Assembly (NCBI GenBank): GCA_009927275.1
Contig: RFNG01000045.1
Location: 1 to 36,918 of the forward strand
Reading direction: 5' to 3'
DNA length: 36,918 nt
Source of the DNA: Sphingobacteriia bacterium
GTDB taxonomy: Bacteria; Bacteroidota; Bacteroidia; B-17B0; Aurantibacillaceae
A program made the position numbers and the translations under genes. Positions 1 to 9,824 of the stretch are shown one piece after another. Positions within the stretch are counted from its first letter, which is position 1. Each line of letters begins with the position of its first letter. The notes under the pieces were generated by a model. The model saw nothing but the letters and a program-made list of their open reading frames with translations, searched no databases and was not told the DNA's origin.

Positions 1-2
1 TA

Positions 3-101
3 TTAGCAATTTTGATAGGTTTAATTACACTAGGTTTAGCCTGCACCCATTATTTAATAATAAATTTTGTGAAGCTATTTAAAATAATTCTTAAAAGCTA
101 A
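3..101 (+). CDS. C-terminal end of a probable membrane protein (partial)
   Basis: A frame is open from the left edge to a TAA at 99-101. The 32 visible residues are strongly hydrophobic at first (LAILIGLITLGLA) and end in a basic tail (KLFKIILKS), as at the end of an inner-membrane protein. The stop overlaps the stop of the convergent minus-strand gene by a few bases, a pattern seen at other convergent pairs here. The piece is too short to assign a family, and in AT-rich DNA a chance open frame of this size is possible. Confidence 0.35.
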   Translation, partial: LAILIGLITLGLACTHYLIINFVKLFKIILKS

Positions 102-616
102 TCCACTAAACTTAAAATACAGGCTTCAAAATCATCTTCAAAAGTTTTGCGTTTTGTAGCATCACACCAAATTAATATTTTATAAAAAGCTTTTGAAGTT
201 TCAGCCACACCAATTTTATAGTAAATTTTAGTTTTAGCATCTTTATCAAAATAGGATAAATCTGAAAGCCAAAAGCTTATTCCGTTTTTAGTTTTTGATT
301 TAGGATCAGAAACCGTACGTTGCTCTTCATCTTTAACAAAATCGGTAATAAAATTATCATAAAAATCACGGGCACTGTTAAAATTCATTTCAAGCGCCAG
401 CAATTCTTCTTTGGTATCGTAAATAACTATACCGTAAATATCTTTAACTACACTTTTAAATTGAAGGGCCGCAGCAGAGTTAATACCGGCTGTTTTACTT
501 AAATACGAAGGTACATTAAGCGTAAAGGTTAAACCGCCTACAAGCGGTGTGATTTTGGTTTGAGCCGTTGTAATGCCTATACACAATACAAGAGCCAGAG
601 TAACAAGAGCGTTCAT
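98..616 (-). CDS. Small secreted protein of unknown function
   Basis: The 172-residue product starts with a typical Sec signal peptide (MNALVTLALVLCIGITTAQ), so the mature part of about 150 residues should be periplasmic or outer-membrane associated. There are no TM segments after the signal, no lipobox cysteine, and I recognise no catalytic motif. The mature part is a mix of short strands and charged helices with a late aromatic stretch (FYKILIWCDA). The ATG lies 4 bases after the pepT stop, so it is probably the last gene of a clpX-pepT transcript. Its function cannot be read from the sequence; a small envelope protein is the only safe statement. Confidence 0.7.
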   Translation of the reverse strand: MNALVTLALVLCIGITTAQTKITPLVGGLTFTLNVPSYLSKTAGINSAAALQFKSVVKDIYGIVIYDTKEELLALEMNFNSARDFYDNFITDFVKDEEQRTVSDPKSKTKNGISFWLSDLSYFDKDAKTKIYYKIGVAETSKAFYKILIWCDATKRKTFEDDFEACILSLVD

Positions 617-620
617 AATG

Positions 621-1880
621 TCAGTACGTTTTTTCCGACCAAATTACAGATAAATTTACAATAGTTTGAACGGCTTTTTGCATATCCTGTACACTAACCC
701 ATTCGTGTTTGCTATGAATAGCGTGTTCACCCGCAAAAATATTAGGACAAGGCAAACCCATAAAAGATAAACGCGATCCGTCGGTTCCCCCACGTATACT
801 GGATGTAATAGGCGTCATACCGCTTCGTTTTATAGCTTCTTGGGCATTTGCAACAACTTCGGGATGTTGATCTAGTACAGCTTTCATGTTGCGGTATTGC
901 GCACTAACAGCTATACTATAGCTGCATTTGGGATAATCGTTTAAAATTTGTTTTAACAGGTTTTCAAATTCGGATTCCATAGCCTTTAGCGTTTTTTCAT
1001 CAAAGGCCCTTACAATATAACTTAGTTTTACTGCTTCAAGTCCACCTTCAATAGCTGTGGGATGAATAAAAGGCTCACGGCCTTCAGTAGTTTCGGGTGT
1101 TTGCGTTGCATTCCAGGACGTGATAAGCCGAGCCGCAATTTTTAATGCATGCTGCATTTTATTTTTAGCAAATCCCGGATGTGTAGGATAGCCGGTAATT
1201 GTAAGGTCCATACGATCGGCACTAAAGGTTTCGTTTTCAATATGTCCCCGAGACTCGCCATCAATAGTATATCCAAAATGGGCTCCGAGTTTTTTTATAT
1301 CAACGCGATCGGCACCGCGGCCAATTTCTTCGTCGGGTGTAAATAAAATGCGAATGCAGCCATGCGGTATTTCGGGATGTGTTGTTAAAAAATGCATGGC
1401 ATCCATAATTTCAGCTAGGCCCGCTTTGTTATCGGCACCTAATAACGTTGTACCATCAGCCGTGATAATATCATTTCCAAATTGATCATTAAGCTTGGGA
1501 TGTTCGGACAGTCGAATAATTTGTTCGGTATCCTGAGGTAAAATGAGATCTTGCCCGCTGTAATTATAATGTACTATAGGTTTTACATGTGCTCCCGAAC
1601 AGTCGGGCGATGTGTCCATGTGCGAACAATAACAAATTACAGGCACCTCATGCGTAACATTAGAAGGCAGAGTGGCGTATACATAGCCATGTTCATCCAG
1701 TTCAGCATCTTGCAGGCCCATTGCTTTTAATTCTTGTACCAGTATCCGTCCCAGGTCTTTTTGTTTTTCGGTGCTTGGGCATGTGGCGGAGTTTGGATCC
1801 GACTGCGTATCAATTTGAACATAGCGTAAAAAACGCTCGGTAACCGTATAGGCGTATGTATTAAAATTTACAGGATTCAT
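621..1880 (-). CDS. pepT: Peptidase T (tripeptide aminopeptidase, M20B)
   Basis: Cytoplasmic dizinc aminopeptidase that removes the N-terminal residue from tripeptides. The 419-residue product has the usual family length. Visible metal and catalytic residues are H87 and D89 (SHMDTSPD), D150 (GADNKAG), E184/E185 (TPDEEIG), D207 (YTIDGE) and H389 (HAIHSKHE). The lid-domain glycine-rich stretch SIRGGTDGSRLS is present near 361-372. The ATG follows directly on the clpX stop with no spacer, so translation is probably coupled to clpX. The pairing fits protein turnover: ClpXP yields short peptides that PepT can finish. Nothing is missing or odd. Confidence 0.97.
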   Translation of the reverse strand: MNPVNFNTYAYTVTERFLRYVQIDTQSDPNSATCPSTEKQKDLGRILVQELKAMGLQDAELDEHGYVYATLPSNVTHEVPVICYCSHMDTSPDCSGAHVKPIVHYNYSGQDLILPQDTEQIIRLSEHPKLNDQFGNDIITADGTTLLGADNKAGLAEIMDAMHFLTTHPEIPHGCIRILFTPDEEIGRGADRVDIKKLGAHFGYTIDGESRGHIENETFSADRMDLTITGYPTHPGFAKNKMQHALKIAARLITSWNATQTPETTEGREPFIHPTAIEGGLEAVKLSYIVRAFDEKTLKAMESEFENLLKQILNDYPKCSYSIAVSAQYRNMKAVLDQHPEVVANAQEAIKRSGMTPITSSIRGGTDGSRLSFMGLPCPNIFAGEHAIHSKHEWVSVQDMQKAVQTIVNLSVIWSEKTY

Positions 1881-3116
1881 TTATGCAGCATTTAGCGTAT
1901 CAAGTTTTAAATGTTGAAGTTTCTTTGCAGCTTGAGCATAGGTTAGGGTATAATGGCTAACGCGCGGTTCGGCCTCTGGCAACTCAAACATTAAGTCATT
2001 TAAAAGTGCCTCACAAATACCTCTAAGGCCGCGCGCGCCCAAATGAAAATCCATGGTTTTGTCTACAATAAGTTCTAAAACGGCATCTTCAAATTCAAAT
2101 GTAATACCATCTAGAGCAAACAAACTCTGGTATTGTTTTATAAGGGCATTTTTGGGTTCGGTTAATATAGACCGCAGGGCATTTCGATCGAGTGGATTTA
2201 AATACGTTAGCACCGGTAAGCGCCCTATAAGTTCTGGAATAAGTCCATATGATTTTAAATCCTGAGGTGAAAGGTATTGCAGTAAATGGTCATTTGCTAT
2301 GCGCTGGCTGTTTGTAGCCGTATAACCTACCGCACGTGTATTAAGCCGTTGTGCTATTTTTTTTTCAATGCCATCAAAAGCACCACCACAAATAAATAAA
2401 ATGTTTTTGGTGTTTACCTGTATCATTTTGGCATCGGGATGTTTTCGCCCCCCCTGAGGCGGTACATTTACCACCGTGCCCTCTAATAATTTTAATAAGG
2501 CCTGTTGTACCCCTTCGCCACTTACATCACGTGTTATAGAGGGGTTATCACTTTTACGGGCTATTTTATCTATTTCATCAATAAAAACAATACCTTTTTC
2601 GGCTGCAGATACATTATAATCGGCCGCCTGAAGCAAACGCGTTAAAATGCTTTCAACATCTTCGCCTACATAACCCGCCTCGGTTAAAACGGTGGCGTCT
2701 GCAATGCAAAACGGCACATTTAAAAGTTTGGCTATGGTACGCGCCAATAAGGTTTTTCCGGTTCCGGTTTCACCCACTAAAATTAAATTTGATTTGTCAA
2801 TTTCAAGTTCTTGTGTGGGCACATCGTTATGTATGCGCTTAAAATGATTATACACAGCTACACATAATGTTTTTTTGGCAGCATCCTGGCCAATAACGTA
2901 TTCATCCAGTTTTAGCTTAATGGTTTTGGGCTTAAGCAAATCCATTGAAGATTTAGCCTGCCGCTGTTGTTCGGCCTGAGTTGTTTCATGTATTATTTGA
3001 TAAGCTTGTGTTATGCAGGCATCACAAATGTGACCACTTACGCCGGCAATTAACACCTTGGTTTCTTTTTTATTGCGTCCGCATAACGAACAACAAATTG
3101 CTTGATCTTTACCCAT
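1881..3116 (-). CDS. clpX: ATP-dependent protease ATP-binding subunit ClpX
   Basis: AAA+ unfoldase that feeds substrates to ClpP in the cytoplasm. The N-terminal zinc-binding domain shows C9-C12-C31-C34. The AAA module shows Walker A (GETGTGKT), Walker B with FIDEIDK, sensor-type segment LIGRLP and a C-terminal GARGLR. The ClpP-contacting IGF loop appears as VGY ([11 protein letters not shown]). I chose the ATG at 3116 (411 residues): a longer frame begins only at a TTG at 3134, and those six extra codons lie on a perfect -7 promoter box. No clpP is in the window. pepT follows with no gap. Confidence 0.97.
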   Translation of the reverse strand: MGKDQAICCSLCGRNKKETKVLIAGVSGHICDACITQAYQIIHETTQAEQQRQAKSSMDLLKPKTIKLKLDEYVIGQDAAKKTLCVAVYNHFKRIHNDVPTQELEIDKSNLILVGETGTGKTLLARTIAKLLNVPFCIADATVLTEAGYVGEDVESILTRLLQAADYNVSAAEKGIVFIDEIDKIARKSDNPSITRDVSGEGVQQALLKLLEGTVVNVPPQGGRKHPDAKMIQVNTKNILFICGGAFDGIEKKIAQRLNTRAVGYTATNSQRIANDHLLQYLSPQDLKSYGLIPELIGRLPVLTYLNPLDRNALRSILTEPKNALIKQYQSLFALDGITFEFEDAVLELIVDKTMDFHLGARGLRGICEALLNDLMFELPEAEPRVSHYTLTYAQAAKKLQHLKLDTLNAA

Positions 3117-3123
3117 GGTACCG

Positions 3124-3131
3124 CAAAGGTA
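3124..3131 (-). promoter_or_regulatory. Putative clpX promoter -7 box
   Basis: TACCTTTG on the minus strand matches the Bacteroidota -7 consensus TAnnTTTG exactly and ends 7 bases before the clpX ATG. No TTTG-like -33 element is visible at the expected distance. The transcript would have only a few untranslated bases. Confidence 0.6.
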
Positions 3132-3182
3132 CAAATACCTGTTTAATGCGCGCCCGTTTGGGTTTTTTTTGTAAATTAAAAC

Positions 3183-4136
3183 ATGCCAATTATAACTCCT
3201 AAGCCAGTTATCAATACCCTAAAGTTTGTCATTTTTATAACCTTGTTTTTAAGCTTATGCGGCTTATTTTTTAAATTGATGTACTGGCCCGGCGCAAGTG
3301 CGTTTTTTGCTGCCGGCGCGTTATTTTTTACACTGCTGTACATACCGCTTATTACCGTTCAGATTTGTTTAACACAACCGGATATTTGGAAACGTGTTTT
3401 AACCATATGCCAATCTGTAATTATAATGATACTGGGTATTGGATTTACATTTTCTTTTTTACGATTTCCGGGTGCGGCAACCTTGCTGCAACTTAACAAA
3501 GGGCTTATTTTAGGCTTGTTGTTGCCATACGCGCTGTATCATCTTTTTGTATCGTATAAACAGCCGGTTCAAAAAACCCATGCACGGGTTCTTTTAATAT
3601 ACTTTTTAGCTAATATGTTAACGGTGGTTTTACTTTCAGGATCTGGCAAAATTAGTATTCGCCCCATATTACAACAAACCCAAAAAGTTGAGCAGCAAGT
3701 GCGCGATAATAAAAATCGAAACTTGCAAATTATACAGTATTTAACCCCATTACAATTTAATAACAAGCCACGATTTATTGCTATGCGCAACATAACCAAT
3801 AAACTGTGGCAGCACACCCAGCAATTTAAAATTCATTTGGTAAACAGCGTAGATCAAAAAGCAATACCCGATACGGCGTGGTTTTCTGCTGTTGACATAG
3901 AACATAAACAAGATTATGAAAACACCCTAGCGCTTTTATTTTCTAATTTAAATGACACGGCAAATCCCTGTAATATAAAAGTTTTAAAACAGCATATACG
4001 CTGCTTTAATGATACATGCGCGCAAATTTATAATGCCATAAAAAAAGATGCAGCGCTTAAACCCATTCAAATTAATATTGAATCTATTAAAATGAGGACG
4101 GCAGTACAGAATCGTGGGAGCAGTATTATTTACTAG
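3183..4136 (+). CDS. GldL/GldM-like membrane sensor, N-terminal piece of a split gene
   Basis: The 317-residue frame has five predicted membrane helices (about 13-33, 39-62, 72-93, 106-125, 135-153), then a soluble helical region from 158. Twice it shows the F-x-x-[ML]-x-[WF]-P-G-A pattern (FKLMYWPGA at 30-38, FSFLRFPGA at 90-98), which resembles the membrane segment of GldL, the T9SS/gliding motor protein; this match is from memory. With the N terminus inside, five helices place the soluble region in the periplasm. Residues up to K303 look authentic; the last 14 are read out of frame, because adding one A to the AAAA at 4089-4092 joins it without a break to the frame at 4091-4288. The phosphatase frame follows. 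It is best read as the sensor half of one sensor-phosphatase. Confidence 0.6.
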   Translation: MPIITPKPVINTLKFVIFITLFLSLCGLFFKLMYWPGASAFFAAGALFFTLLYIPLITVQICLTQPDIWKRVLTICQSVIIMILGIGFTFSFLRFPGAATLLQLNKGLILGLLLPYALYHLFVSYKQPVQKTHARVLLIYFLANMLTVVLLSGSGKISIRPILQQTQKVEQQVRDNKNRNLQIIQYLTPLQFNNKPRFIAMRNITNKLWQHTQQFKIHLVNSVDQKAIPDTAWFSAVDIEHKQDYENTLALLFSNLNDTANPCNIKVLKQHIRCFNDTCAQIYNAIKKDAALKPIQINIESIKMRTAVQNRGSSIIY

Positions 4137-4288
4137 AATCTCCGGCACTTTCAGTTTGTAATATAATAACCGATCTGCAAAACGAAATTTTAAATGCCGA
4201 ATACCAAGTATTATTAGAATTTGTAAACCAGGCCACGCAACCTTGCAAACACAACAGCAGTTTAAGCATTTATTACAGCATAATATAA
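4091..4288 (+). pseudogene. Middle piece of the split gene: GldM-like segment in another frame
   Basis: This frame is open only from 4091 to a TAA at 4286-4288 and has no start codon of its own that fits. It reads [20 protein letters not shown] and then continues as an amphipathic helix with LQNEILNAEYQVLLEFVNQ. The pattern WxxYxxxxxPxxxxxxxxxxLQxxxxxxE resembles the first periplasmic domain of GldM, where W, P, Q and E sit at the same spacing in the sequence I remember. It joins the upstream frame through one inserted base at 4089-4092 and the downstream phosphatase frame through one inserted base between about 4223 and 4250. Both joins have the same sign, as expected from two one-base deletions or two sequencing errors. 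Confidence 0.5.
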
Positions 4289-5298
4289 ATCATGTATTAC
4301 AAGAACAAGCGCAAAAGCTTAAGGATTTAAATACAGCCCACGAAAATCGTCAAAACACGCTTAATAGACAAACCAAAGAGTTACAAACGGTTAAAGACCA
4401 AAATACACTTATGATTTTGTCGATAATAATATTTTTAGGTTTAATTGCCTATGTTATATTTTCTAATATACAACGTAAACGACTCAATACAAAGCTACAC
4501 GCACAAAATCAAAAAATAGAATTTCAAAAAACTGAATTGCTTGAAAAGCAACATGAAATTTTAGATTCTATTACCTATGCGCGACGCTTGCAAGAAGCCA
4601 TTTTACCCAATAAACAAGCTATGGCATTGCATTTTAAACAATGTGAAATATATTATAAACCCAAAGCCATTGTGGCTGGTGATTTTTATTGGTTTGAGCA
4701 AAAACAAGATTGGATTTATATTGCAGTTGCCGATTGTACTGGCCATGGTGTGCCCGGCGCCATGGTATCAATGGTGGGTTATAATGCCTTGCAACGCGCT
4801 GTGTTTGAATTTAATTGTGTTGAACCCGGCGCCATTTTAGATAAAGCACGTGTTTTAATTGCAGAAACGTTTTCAAATCAAAAAACAGAAACCGTTAAAG
4901 ACGGCATGGACATTTCATTAGTGGCTATAAATAAAATTCAAAACACCGTACTTTGGGCTGGTGCGCATAATCCATTATGGACAATGGACATACATGGCTT
5001 ACATGAAATAAAAGCCACCAAACAAAGTGTAGGTTTTGCTTTTGATCCTAAACCATTTACAACACACGCCATCCCATACCAGGAAAACTTATATATATTT
5101 TTGTTTACCGATGGAATGCCGGATCAATTTGGGGGAGCAAAAGGTAAAAAAATGAAATACAAACAATTTTCTGAACTTTTAATGCAAACTACCCAAATTA
5201 AAAATGCTGTTGAAGTATTAGATCAAAAATTTAAAGAATGGATGCAACAATACGAGCAAATAGATGATGTTTGTGTAATTATATTGCAGTTGAAATAA
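4243..5298 (+). CDS. SpoIIE-type PPM serine/threonine phosphatase, C-terminal piece of the split gene
   Basis: From the first possible start, a TTG, the frame gives 351 residues: coiled coil 1-55, one TM helix about 56-74 (MILSIIIFLGLIAYVIF), a second coiled coil 75-110, then a complete PPM/SpoIIE domain. Metal-binding motifs are all present: GD in AGDFYW (145-150), DCTGHG (164-169), DG (221-222), FTDG (288-291) and the closing DD (341-342). Such phosphatases act on anti-sigma-factor antagonists or other phosphoproteins in the cytoplasm. The linker plus ITYARRLQEAILP start is typical of Bacteroidota members that carry an N-terminal sensor. The TTG start is weak and the upstream frame runs on, so I think this is the output half of a single gene from 3183 to 5298 interrupted by two indels. 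Confidence 0.85.
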   Translation: MQTQQQFKHLLQHNINHVLQEQAQKLKDLNTAHENRQNTLNRQTKELQTVKDQNTLMILSIIIFLGLIAYVIFSNIQRKRLNTKLHAQNQKIEFQKTELLEKQHEILDSITYARRLQEAILPNKQAMALHFKQCEIYYKPKAIVAGDFYWFEQKQDWIYIAVADCTGHGVPGAMVSMVGYNALQRAVFEFNCVEPGAILDKARVLIAETFSNQKTETVKDGMDISLVAINKIQNTVLWAGAHNPLWTMDIHGLHEIKATKQSVGFAFDPKPFTTHAIPYQENLYIFLFTDGMPDQFGGAKGKKMKYKQFSELLMQTTQIKNAVEVLDQKFKEWMQQYEQIDDVCVIILQLK

Positions 5299-5447
5299 GA
5301 TAAAACAAGAAAAGTATTGTTTTTGGTTCTTTTTTCATTGTTTTAATTGTATTTAAGGGTTTTGCATTTAGCTATTTCAAAGACTGTGAGTCACAATTAA
5401 AATCAATATGAAACACAATGCCGCAAAAGAGTTTGGCTTTCTTTCAA

Positions 5448-7865
5448 CTAACTGCCACAGGCTTCGCAAGCCTCCGGATTGTCTAAACTACAGGCCAGTT
5501 GTGCTTGTTGTTCTTCTACGCTAAGTAAATGGGTTTGTCCGCGTTCAACCAGTAACTGATCTTCATTACCAAGCACTACGGTAGGTTTTTTTAAAGCATC
5601 CTGGTCTACGGTAAATTTAATGGCATCGGCAGCTGCTTTGGTACGTAAGTAGTACATGCCGGTTTTTAATCCTTTTTTCCAGGCATAAAAATGCGCACTG
5701 CTCATTTTTGCAAAATTAGCATCCTGTATAAACAAGTTTAGCGATTGCGACTGATCTATAAATGCGCCACGATCTGCAGCCATGTCGATAATAGTACGTT
5801 GTTTAATTTCCCAAACGGTTTTGTAAAGTGCTTTAATATTATCGGGTATTTCGTCAATATGTTGTACGGAACCGTTAGACGCAATGATTTTATTTTTTAA
5901 TCCTTCATTCCAAATGCCAAGCTTAACCAAATCGCGCAACAAGTGTTTATTTACTACAACAAATTCACCACTTAACACACGGCGTGTATATATATTACTA
6001 GTGTAGGGCTCAAAGCATTCATTATTGCCTAAAATTTGCGAGGTACTTGCGGTAGGCATGGGCGCTAATAACAAGCTATTGCGTACCCCGTACTTTAAGA
6101 TTTCTTCTCTTAAAATATCCCATTCCCAGCGCTTACTAGGTGTAACATGCCACATGTCATGCTGAAAAATACCTTTAGAAATAGGTGATCCGGCATACGT
6201 TTCATAGGCACCATCCGTTTTAGCAAGATCTTTGCTGGCAGAAAGTGCTGCAAAATAAATAGTTTCAAAAATTTCAGAATTTAATCGGCGCGCATCTTCA
6301 CTTTCAAACGGAAAGCGCATTAAAATAAATGCATCTGCAAGGCCCTGAACACCCAATCCAATGGGACGATGCCGCATATTACTGTTACGCGCTTCGGGTA
6401 TCGGATAATAGTTTCTATCAATAATTTTATTAAGGTTTAGTGTGGCCTGATAGGTAATATCAAATAATGCATTATGATCAAACTCACCGGTTTTTTCGTC
6501 TACAAAACGTGGCAAGGCAATAGAAGCGAGGTTACAAACGGCAACTTCATCGGCACTGGTGTATTCAATAATTTCTGTACATAAATTACTAGATTTTATA
6601 GTACCGAGATTTTGTTGATTAGATTTACTATTAGCCGCATCTTTAAATAACATGTACGGATTTCCCGTTTCAATTTGCGCTTCAATTATGGCGGCCCACA
6701 ATTCACGTGCTTTTATTTTTTTTCTGTAGCGACCTTCAGCTTCATACGATTCATATAAGGTTTCAAAGGCGGCACTGTGACAATCGCTTAAACCCGGACA
6801 TTCATTAGGGCACATCAGCGACCAGTCACCCTCGGCCTCAACACGTTTCATAAATAAATCCGGAATCCACAGCGCGGTAAATAAATCGCGCGCGCGCAAT
6901 TCTTCTTTCCCATGGTTTTTACGAATGTCTAAAAACTCATAAATATCGGCATGCCAGGGCTCAAGATAAACCGCAATAGAGCCTTTTCGCTTGCCGCCGC
7001 CCTGGTCCACATATCGTGCGGTTTCGTTATATACTTTTAGCATGGGAATAATACCATTGCTGGTTCCGTTAGTGCCTTTTATATATGAACCCGTGGCACG
7101 AACATTGTGTATGCTAATACCTATTCCTCCGGCGCTTTGTGAAATTTTTGCACATTGTTTAAGCGTATCATAAATTCCATCAATACTATCATCTTTAACC
7201 TGCAATAAAAAACAAGAACTCATTTGTGGCTTTGGTGTTCCGGCATTAAATAGGGTAGGCGTGGCATGCGTAAACCAACGTTCACTCATCAGGGTATAGG
7301 TTTTTAATGCCGATTCAATATCATCTTTATGAATGCCAACAGCTACGCGCATAATCATGTGCTGCGGTCGTTCTGCAACCAAGCCGTTCATTTTTAAAAG
7401 ATACGAACGTTCCAAGGTTTTAAATCCAAAATAATCATAGCCAAAATCACGGTCATATATTATGGAGGAATCTAAAATCTGCGCATTTTGCATTACCAGA
7501 GCAAAAACATCTTCTGCTATTAATCCCGCTTTTTGACCGGTTTTAGGATCAATGTAATGGTACAGGCTTTCAATAGTTTTTGAAAATGACTTTATGGTGT
7601 TTTTATGTAAATTACTTACTGCAATACGCGAAGCCAGTTGAGCGTAATCGGGATGCCGTACCGTTAATGATGCAGCGGTTTCAGCAGCCAAATTATCTAA
7701 ATCACTGGTACTAACGCCGTCATAAACACCATCTATAACTTTTTTAGCCACCAATATCGGATCAACGTGTGCCGGTTCTAATCCGTAACTTAGTTTTTGA
7801 ATGCGAGCTGTAATTTTATCAAATTTTACAGACTCCCGGGTGCCATCGCGTTTAATTACAAACAT
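5448..7865 (-). CDS. nrdA: Ribonucleoside-diphosphate reductase, alpha subunit (class Ia)
   Basis: Large subunit that reduces NDPs to dNDPs. The 805 residues start with an ATP-cone (about 1-90, VIKRDGTRE), the dATP/ATP activity switch. Active-site residues are visible: N427, C429 (thiyl radical) and E431 in NLCTEI, the disulfide pair C218 (SSCFLLQ) and C444 (VAVCNLA), and NECFEP. The tail ends CEACGS with C800/C803, the pair that passes electrons from thioredoxin or glutaredoxin. It lies 198 bases downstream of nrdB on the same strand. Upstream the minus strand has TGTATTTG, one base off the -7 consensus, so a separate promoter is possible. The gene looks intact. Confidence 0.98.
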   Translation of the reverse strand: MFVIKRDGTRESVKFDKITARIQKLSYGLEPAHVDPILVAKKVIDGVYDGVSTSDLDNLAAETAASLTVRHPDYAQLASRIAVSNLHKNTIKSFSKTIESLYHYIDPKTGQKAGLIAEDVFALVMQNAQILDSSIIYDRDFGYDYFGFKTLERSYLLKMNGLVAERPQHMIMRVAVGIHKDDIESALKTYTLMSERWFTHATPTLFNAGTPKPQMSSCFLLQVKDDSIDGIYDTLKQCAKISQSAGGIGISIHNVRATGSYIKGTNGTSNGIIPMLKVYNETARYVDQGGGKRKGSIAVYLEPWHADIYEFLDIRKNHGKEELRARDLFTALWIPDLFMKRVEAEGDWSLMCPNECPGLSDCHSAAFETLYESYEAEGRYRKKIKARELWAAIIEAQIETGNPYMLFKDAANSKSNQQNLGTIKSSNLCTEIIEYTSADEVAVCNLASIALPRFVDEKTGEFDHNALFDITYQATLNLNKIIDRNYYPIPEARNSNMRHRPIGLGVQGLADAFILMRFPFESEDARRLNSEIFETIYFAALSASKDLAKTDGAYETYAGSPISKGIFQHDMWHVTPSKRWEWDILREEILKYGVRNSLLLAPMPTASTSQILGNNECFEPYTSNIYTRRVLSGEFVVVNKHLLRDLVKLGIWNEGLKNKIIASNGSVQHIDEIPDNIKALYKTVWEIKQRTIIDMAADRGAFIDQSQSLNLFIQDANFAKMSSAHFYAWKKGLKTGMYYLRTKAAADAIKFTVDQDALKKPTVVLGNEDQLLVERGQTHLLSVEEQQAQLACSLDNPEACEACGS

Positions 7866-8063
7866 GTTTTAGGGGTGTTAAATAGGTTTTTAATTATATA
7901 CAAATACAAGATAATACGAGAACTTAAAAATTTTAATTTTAACCTGATTTTTCTTTCAACAGTAGCGTAGTTAATATCTTCAATACCCTGGATTATGGGG
8001 CTAAGATTCCTGACAATCAAGTATTTAATCATCTCAAAGGGGGGTTTTTAACGAAGCGGCGAA
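7866..8063. other. nrdB-nrdA intergenic gap
   Basis: These 198 bases are AT-rich on the nrdA side and contain no open frame worth reporting. I see no hairpin followed by a T tract and no clear repeated box of NrdR type. A weak CCC...GGG pairing at 7986-8000 is too short to call a terminator. Confidence 0.5.
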
Positions 8064-9074
8064 CTAAAAGTCTTCGTCCAGTTTAAATTCTTTTTGAGTT
8101 TCGGATTTATTCATTACGCCGGCCTTTTGATATTCGCCTACTCGTTTTTCAAAGAAATTGGTTTTTCCCTGAAGCGAAATCATTTCCATAAAATCAAAAG
8201 GGTTAGCAGCATTAAAAAATTTAGAACAACCCAATGCAACGAGCAGACGGTCGGCCACAAATTCAATATACTGGCACATTAAATCGGCATTCATGCCAAT
8301 AAGTTTTACAGGTATGGCATCCACAACAAATTTCTTTTCAATTTGCACAGCATCTGTAATAATTTGCGTAACCTGTTCTTTAGGCAATTGCCATTTAATA
8401 TGCTGTGCATATAATAGGCAAGCAAAATCACAGTGCAGGCCTTCGTCACGGCTAATAAGTTCGTTGCTAAATGTAAGCCCCGGCATTAAGCCCCGTTTTT
8501 TTAACCAAAATATAGAACAAAACGAGCCTGAAAAGAAAATACCTTCCACGGCAGCAAAGGCAATTAGGCGTTCCGCGAAACTGCCATTGCCAATCCAACG
8601 CAAGGCCCACTGGGCTTTTTCACCCACACAGGGTACGGTATCAACAGCATGTAAAAGTTTGTCTTTTTCAACAGGGTCTTTTATATAAGTGTCAATAAGT
8701 AAGGAATAGGTTTCAGAATGTATATTTTCCATCATAACCTGAAAACCATAAAAGCAACGGGCTTCAGGGTATTGCACCTCGTTTAAAAAATTGATTGCTA
8801 AATTTTCATTTACAATACCATCACTCGCGGCAAAAAAAGCCAGTACATGTTTTATAAAGTGCCGTTCGTTATCGTTCAGTTTGGTATTCCAGTCTGTAAG
8901 ATCAGAGGCCAAATCAATTTCTTCAGCAGTCCAGAAACTGGCTTCTGCTTTTTTATAAAAATCCCAAATGTCACGATACGTGATGGGAAACAGAACAAAA
9001 CGATCTTTGTTTTCAATAAGTATTGGCTCTTGCGGCATGTAATTTGTATTAATTGGTTTTAAAAAACTCTTCAT
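8064..9074 (-). CDS. nrdB: Ribonucleoside-diphosphate reductase, beta subunit (class Ia, tyrosyl radical)
   Basis: Small subunit that houses the diiron-tyrosyl radical cofactor used by NrdA. The 336 residues follow the eukaryote-like R2 pattern. Metal ligands are D85 (AASDG), E116 and H119 (MENIHSE), E177 (VEGIFFSG), and E211 and H214 (RDEGLHCDF); the radical tyrosine is Y123. The C-terminal tail (FKLDEDF) is the acidic, phenylalanine-ended peptide that docks on NrdA. Order is nrdB then nrdA with a 198-base gap. The ATG at 9074 is the only sensible start. TATTTTTC (9086-9093 on the minus strand), seven of eight against TAnnTTTG, may be its promoter. Confidence 0.98.
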   Translation of the reverse strand: MKSFLKPINTNYMPQEPILIENKDRFVLFPITYRDIWDFYKKAEASFWTAEEIDLASDLTDWNTKLNDNERHFIKHVLAFFAASDGIVNENLAINFLNEVQYPEARCFYGFQVMMENIHSETYSLLIDTYIKDPVEKDKLLHAVDTVPCVGEKAQWALRWIGNGSFAERLIAFAAVEGIFFSGSFCSIFWLKKRGLMPGLTFSNELISRDEGLHCDFACLLYAQHIKWQLPKEQVTQIITDAVQIEKKFVVDAIPVKLIGMNADLMCQYIEFVADRLLVALGCSKFFNAANPFDFMEMISLQGKTNFFEKRVGEYQKAGVMNKSETQKEFKLDEDF

Positions 9075-9239
9075 GCAAATAAATTGAAAAATACAGGGGG
9101 GTATCTTTAAAATGAATTAACACATTGCCTAAGTTTTTAACACGTGACGTTATTAACCGATTTTATGTTGATAAAAACAAGAAATGATTTTAAAACTCCA
9201 TTTTGAATTAAAGACAAAATTCGTATTGGCCTATTTATG

Positions 9240-9247
9240 TATCTTTG
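9240..9247 (+). promoter_or_regulatory. Putative sigma-factor gene -7 box
   Basis: TATCTTTG is a perfect TAnnTTTG match ending 10 bases before the ATG at 9258. It overlaps the longer open frame that begins at 9237, which argues against that earlier start. No -33 TTTG is seen at about 19-20 bases upstream. Confidence 0.55.
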
Positions 9248-9257
9248 TTTATACGGC

Positions 9258-9824
9258 ATGAATGATGTTGCACTGTTTGATCAATTGCGGAAACGAAATT
9301 TTTCGGCCTCAAAAGTGTTTTTTGAACGCTATTACGGCCGCATGCTTGCAGTTTGCCGCCGCTACTGCGCCGAGGATGCAGAGGCCTTAAGCACACTGTT
9401 TGATTTATACGACCCTACTTTAGAATATTTACTTCAACATACTGTTGAGTCCAAAGAAAACCTATGGCCGCATTTAGAAATGGCCTTAATAAAAAAGCTT
9501 ATTCTGCATACAAAATTGAAAGGTGCATCCTTTCATGTCTCAAACACGGTGCATCCAAAGTCACAAAACGAATTCAACTTTGATTTGTTTGCGCCCAGCG
9601 AACGGGTAGATTTTTCGTTAACCAATCGGGAATCTTTATTAAAAAGTATTCAGCAATTAACACCGCCACACCGTTTAGTATATAATTTGTGTTGCATAGA
9701 TGGTTTTTCTAACATGGAAGTGGCAGAACTTATGGAATACAGCTTGGACACGGTTCGTGTAAATCTTGAAAAAGCAAAATTTGCGTTGTTTAAAAATTTA
9801 GAATATATATTAACACACCAGTGA
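9258..9824 (+). CDS. ECF-like RNA polymerase sigma factor
   Basis: The 188-residue product ends in a sigma region 4 helix-turn-helix (about 130-185): QLTPPHRLVYNLCCIDGFS followed by MEVAELMEYSLDTVRVNL, the usual pattern for promoter -35 recognition. The N-terminal part (ALFDQLRKRNFSASKVFFERYY, then MLAVCRRYC) fits region 2, but the segment after it is less canonical than in textbook ECF factors. I start at the ATG 9258 because the alternative at 9237 lies across the promoter box. It overlaps the next gene by 4 bases, and that gene encodes a one-TM protein, the usual cognate anti-sigma arrangement in this phylum. Subfamily and target genes are unknown. Confidence 0.8.
   Translation: MNDVALFDQLRKRNFSASKVFFERYYGRMLAVCRRYCAEDAEALSTLFDLYDPTLEYLLQHTVESKENLWPHLEMALIKKLILHTKLKGASFHVSNTVHPKSQNEFNFDLFAPSERVDFSLTNRESLLKSIQQLTPPHRLVYNLCCIDGFSNMEVAELMEYSLDTVRVNLEKAKFALFKNLEYILTHQ

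Noticed and set aside
4086-4097. Programmed -1 ribosomal frameshifting at the first shift
   Set aside because: Slipping back one base at AAA puts a TAA (4088-4090) in the decoding frame, and there is no X XXY YYZ heptamer in the right phase; a missing base fits better.
5385-5395. TGTGAGTCACA palindrome between the phosphatase and nrdA
   Set aside because: The half-sites resemble CRP (TGTGA/TCACA) but the spacer is one base instead of six, and it lies between the 3' ends of two convergent genes, where an operator is unlikely.
7986-8000. CCC...GGG pairing as an nrdB terminator
   Set aside because: Three pairs only, no T tract.
9237-9257. Longer N terminus of the sigma factor from the ATG at 9237
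   Set aside because: The seven extra codons overlap a perfect -7 box, so they would lie upstream of the transcript start.
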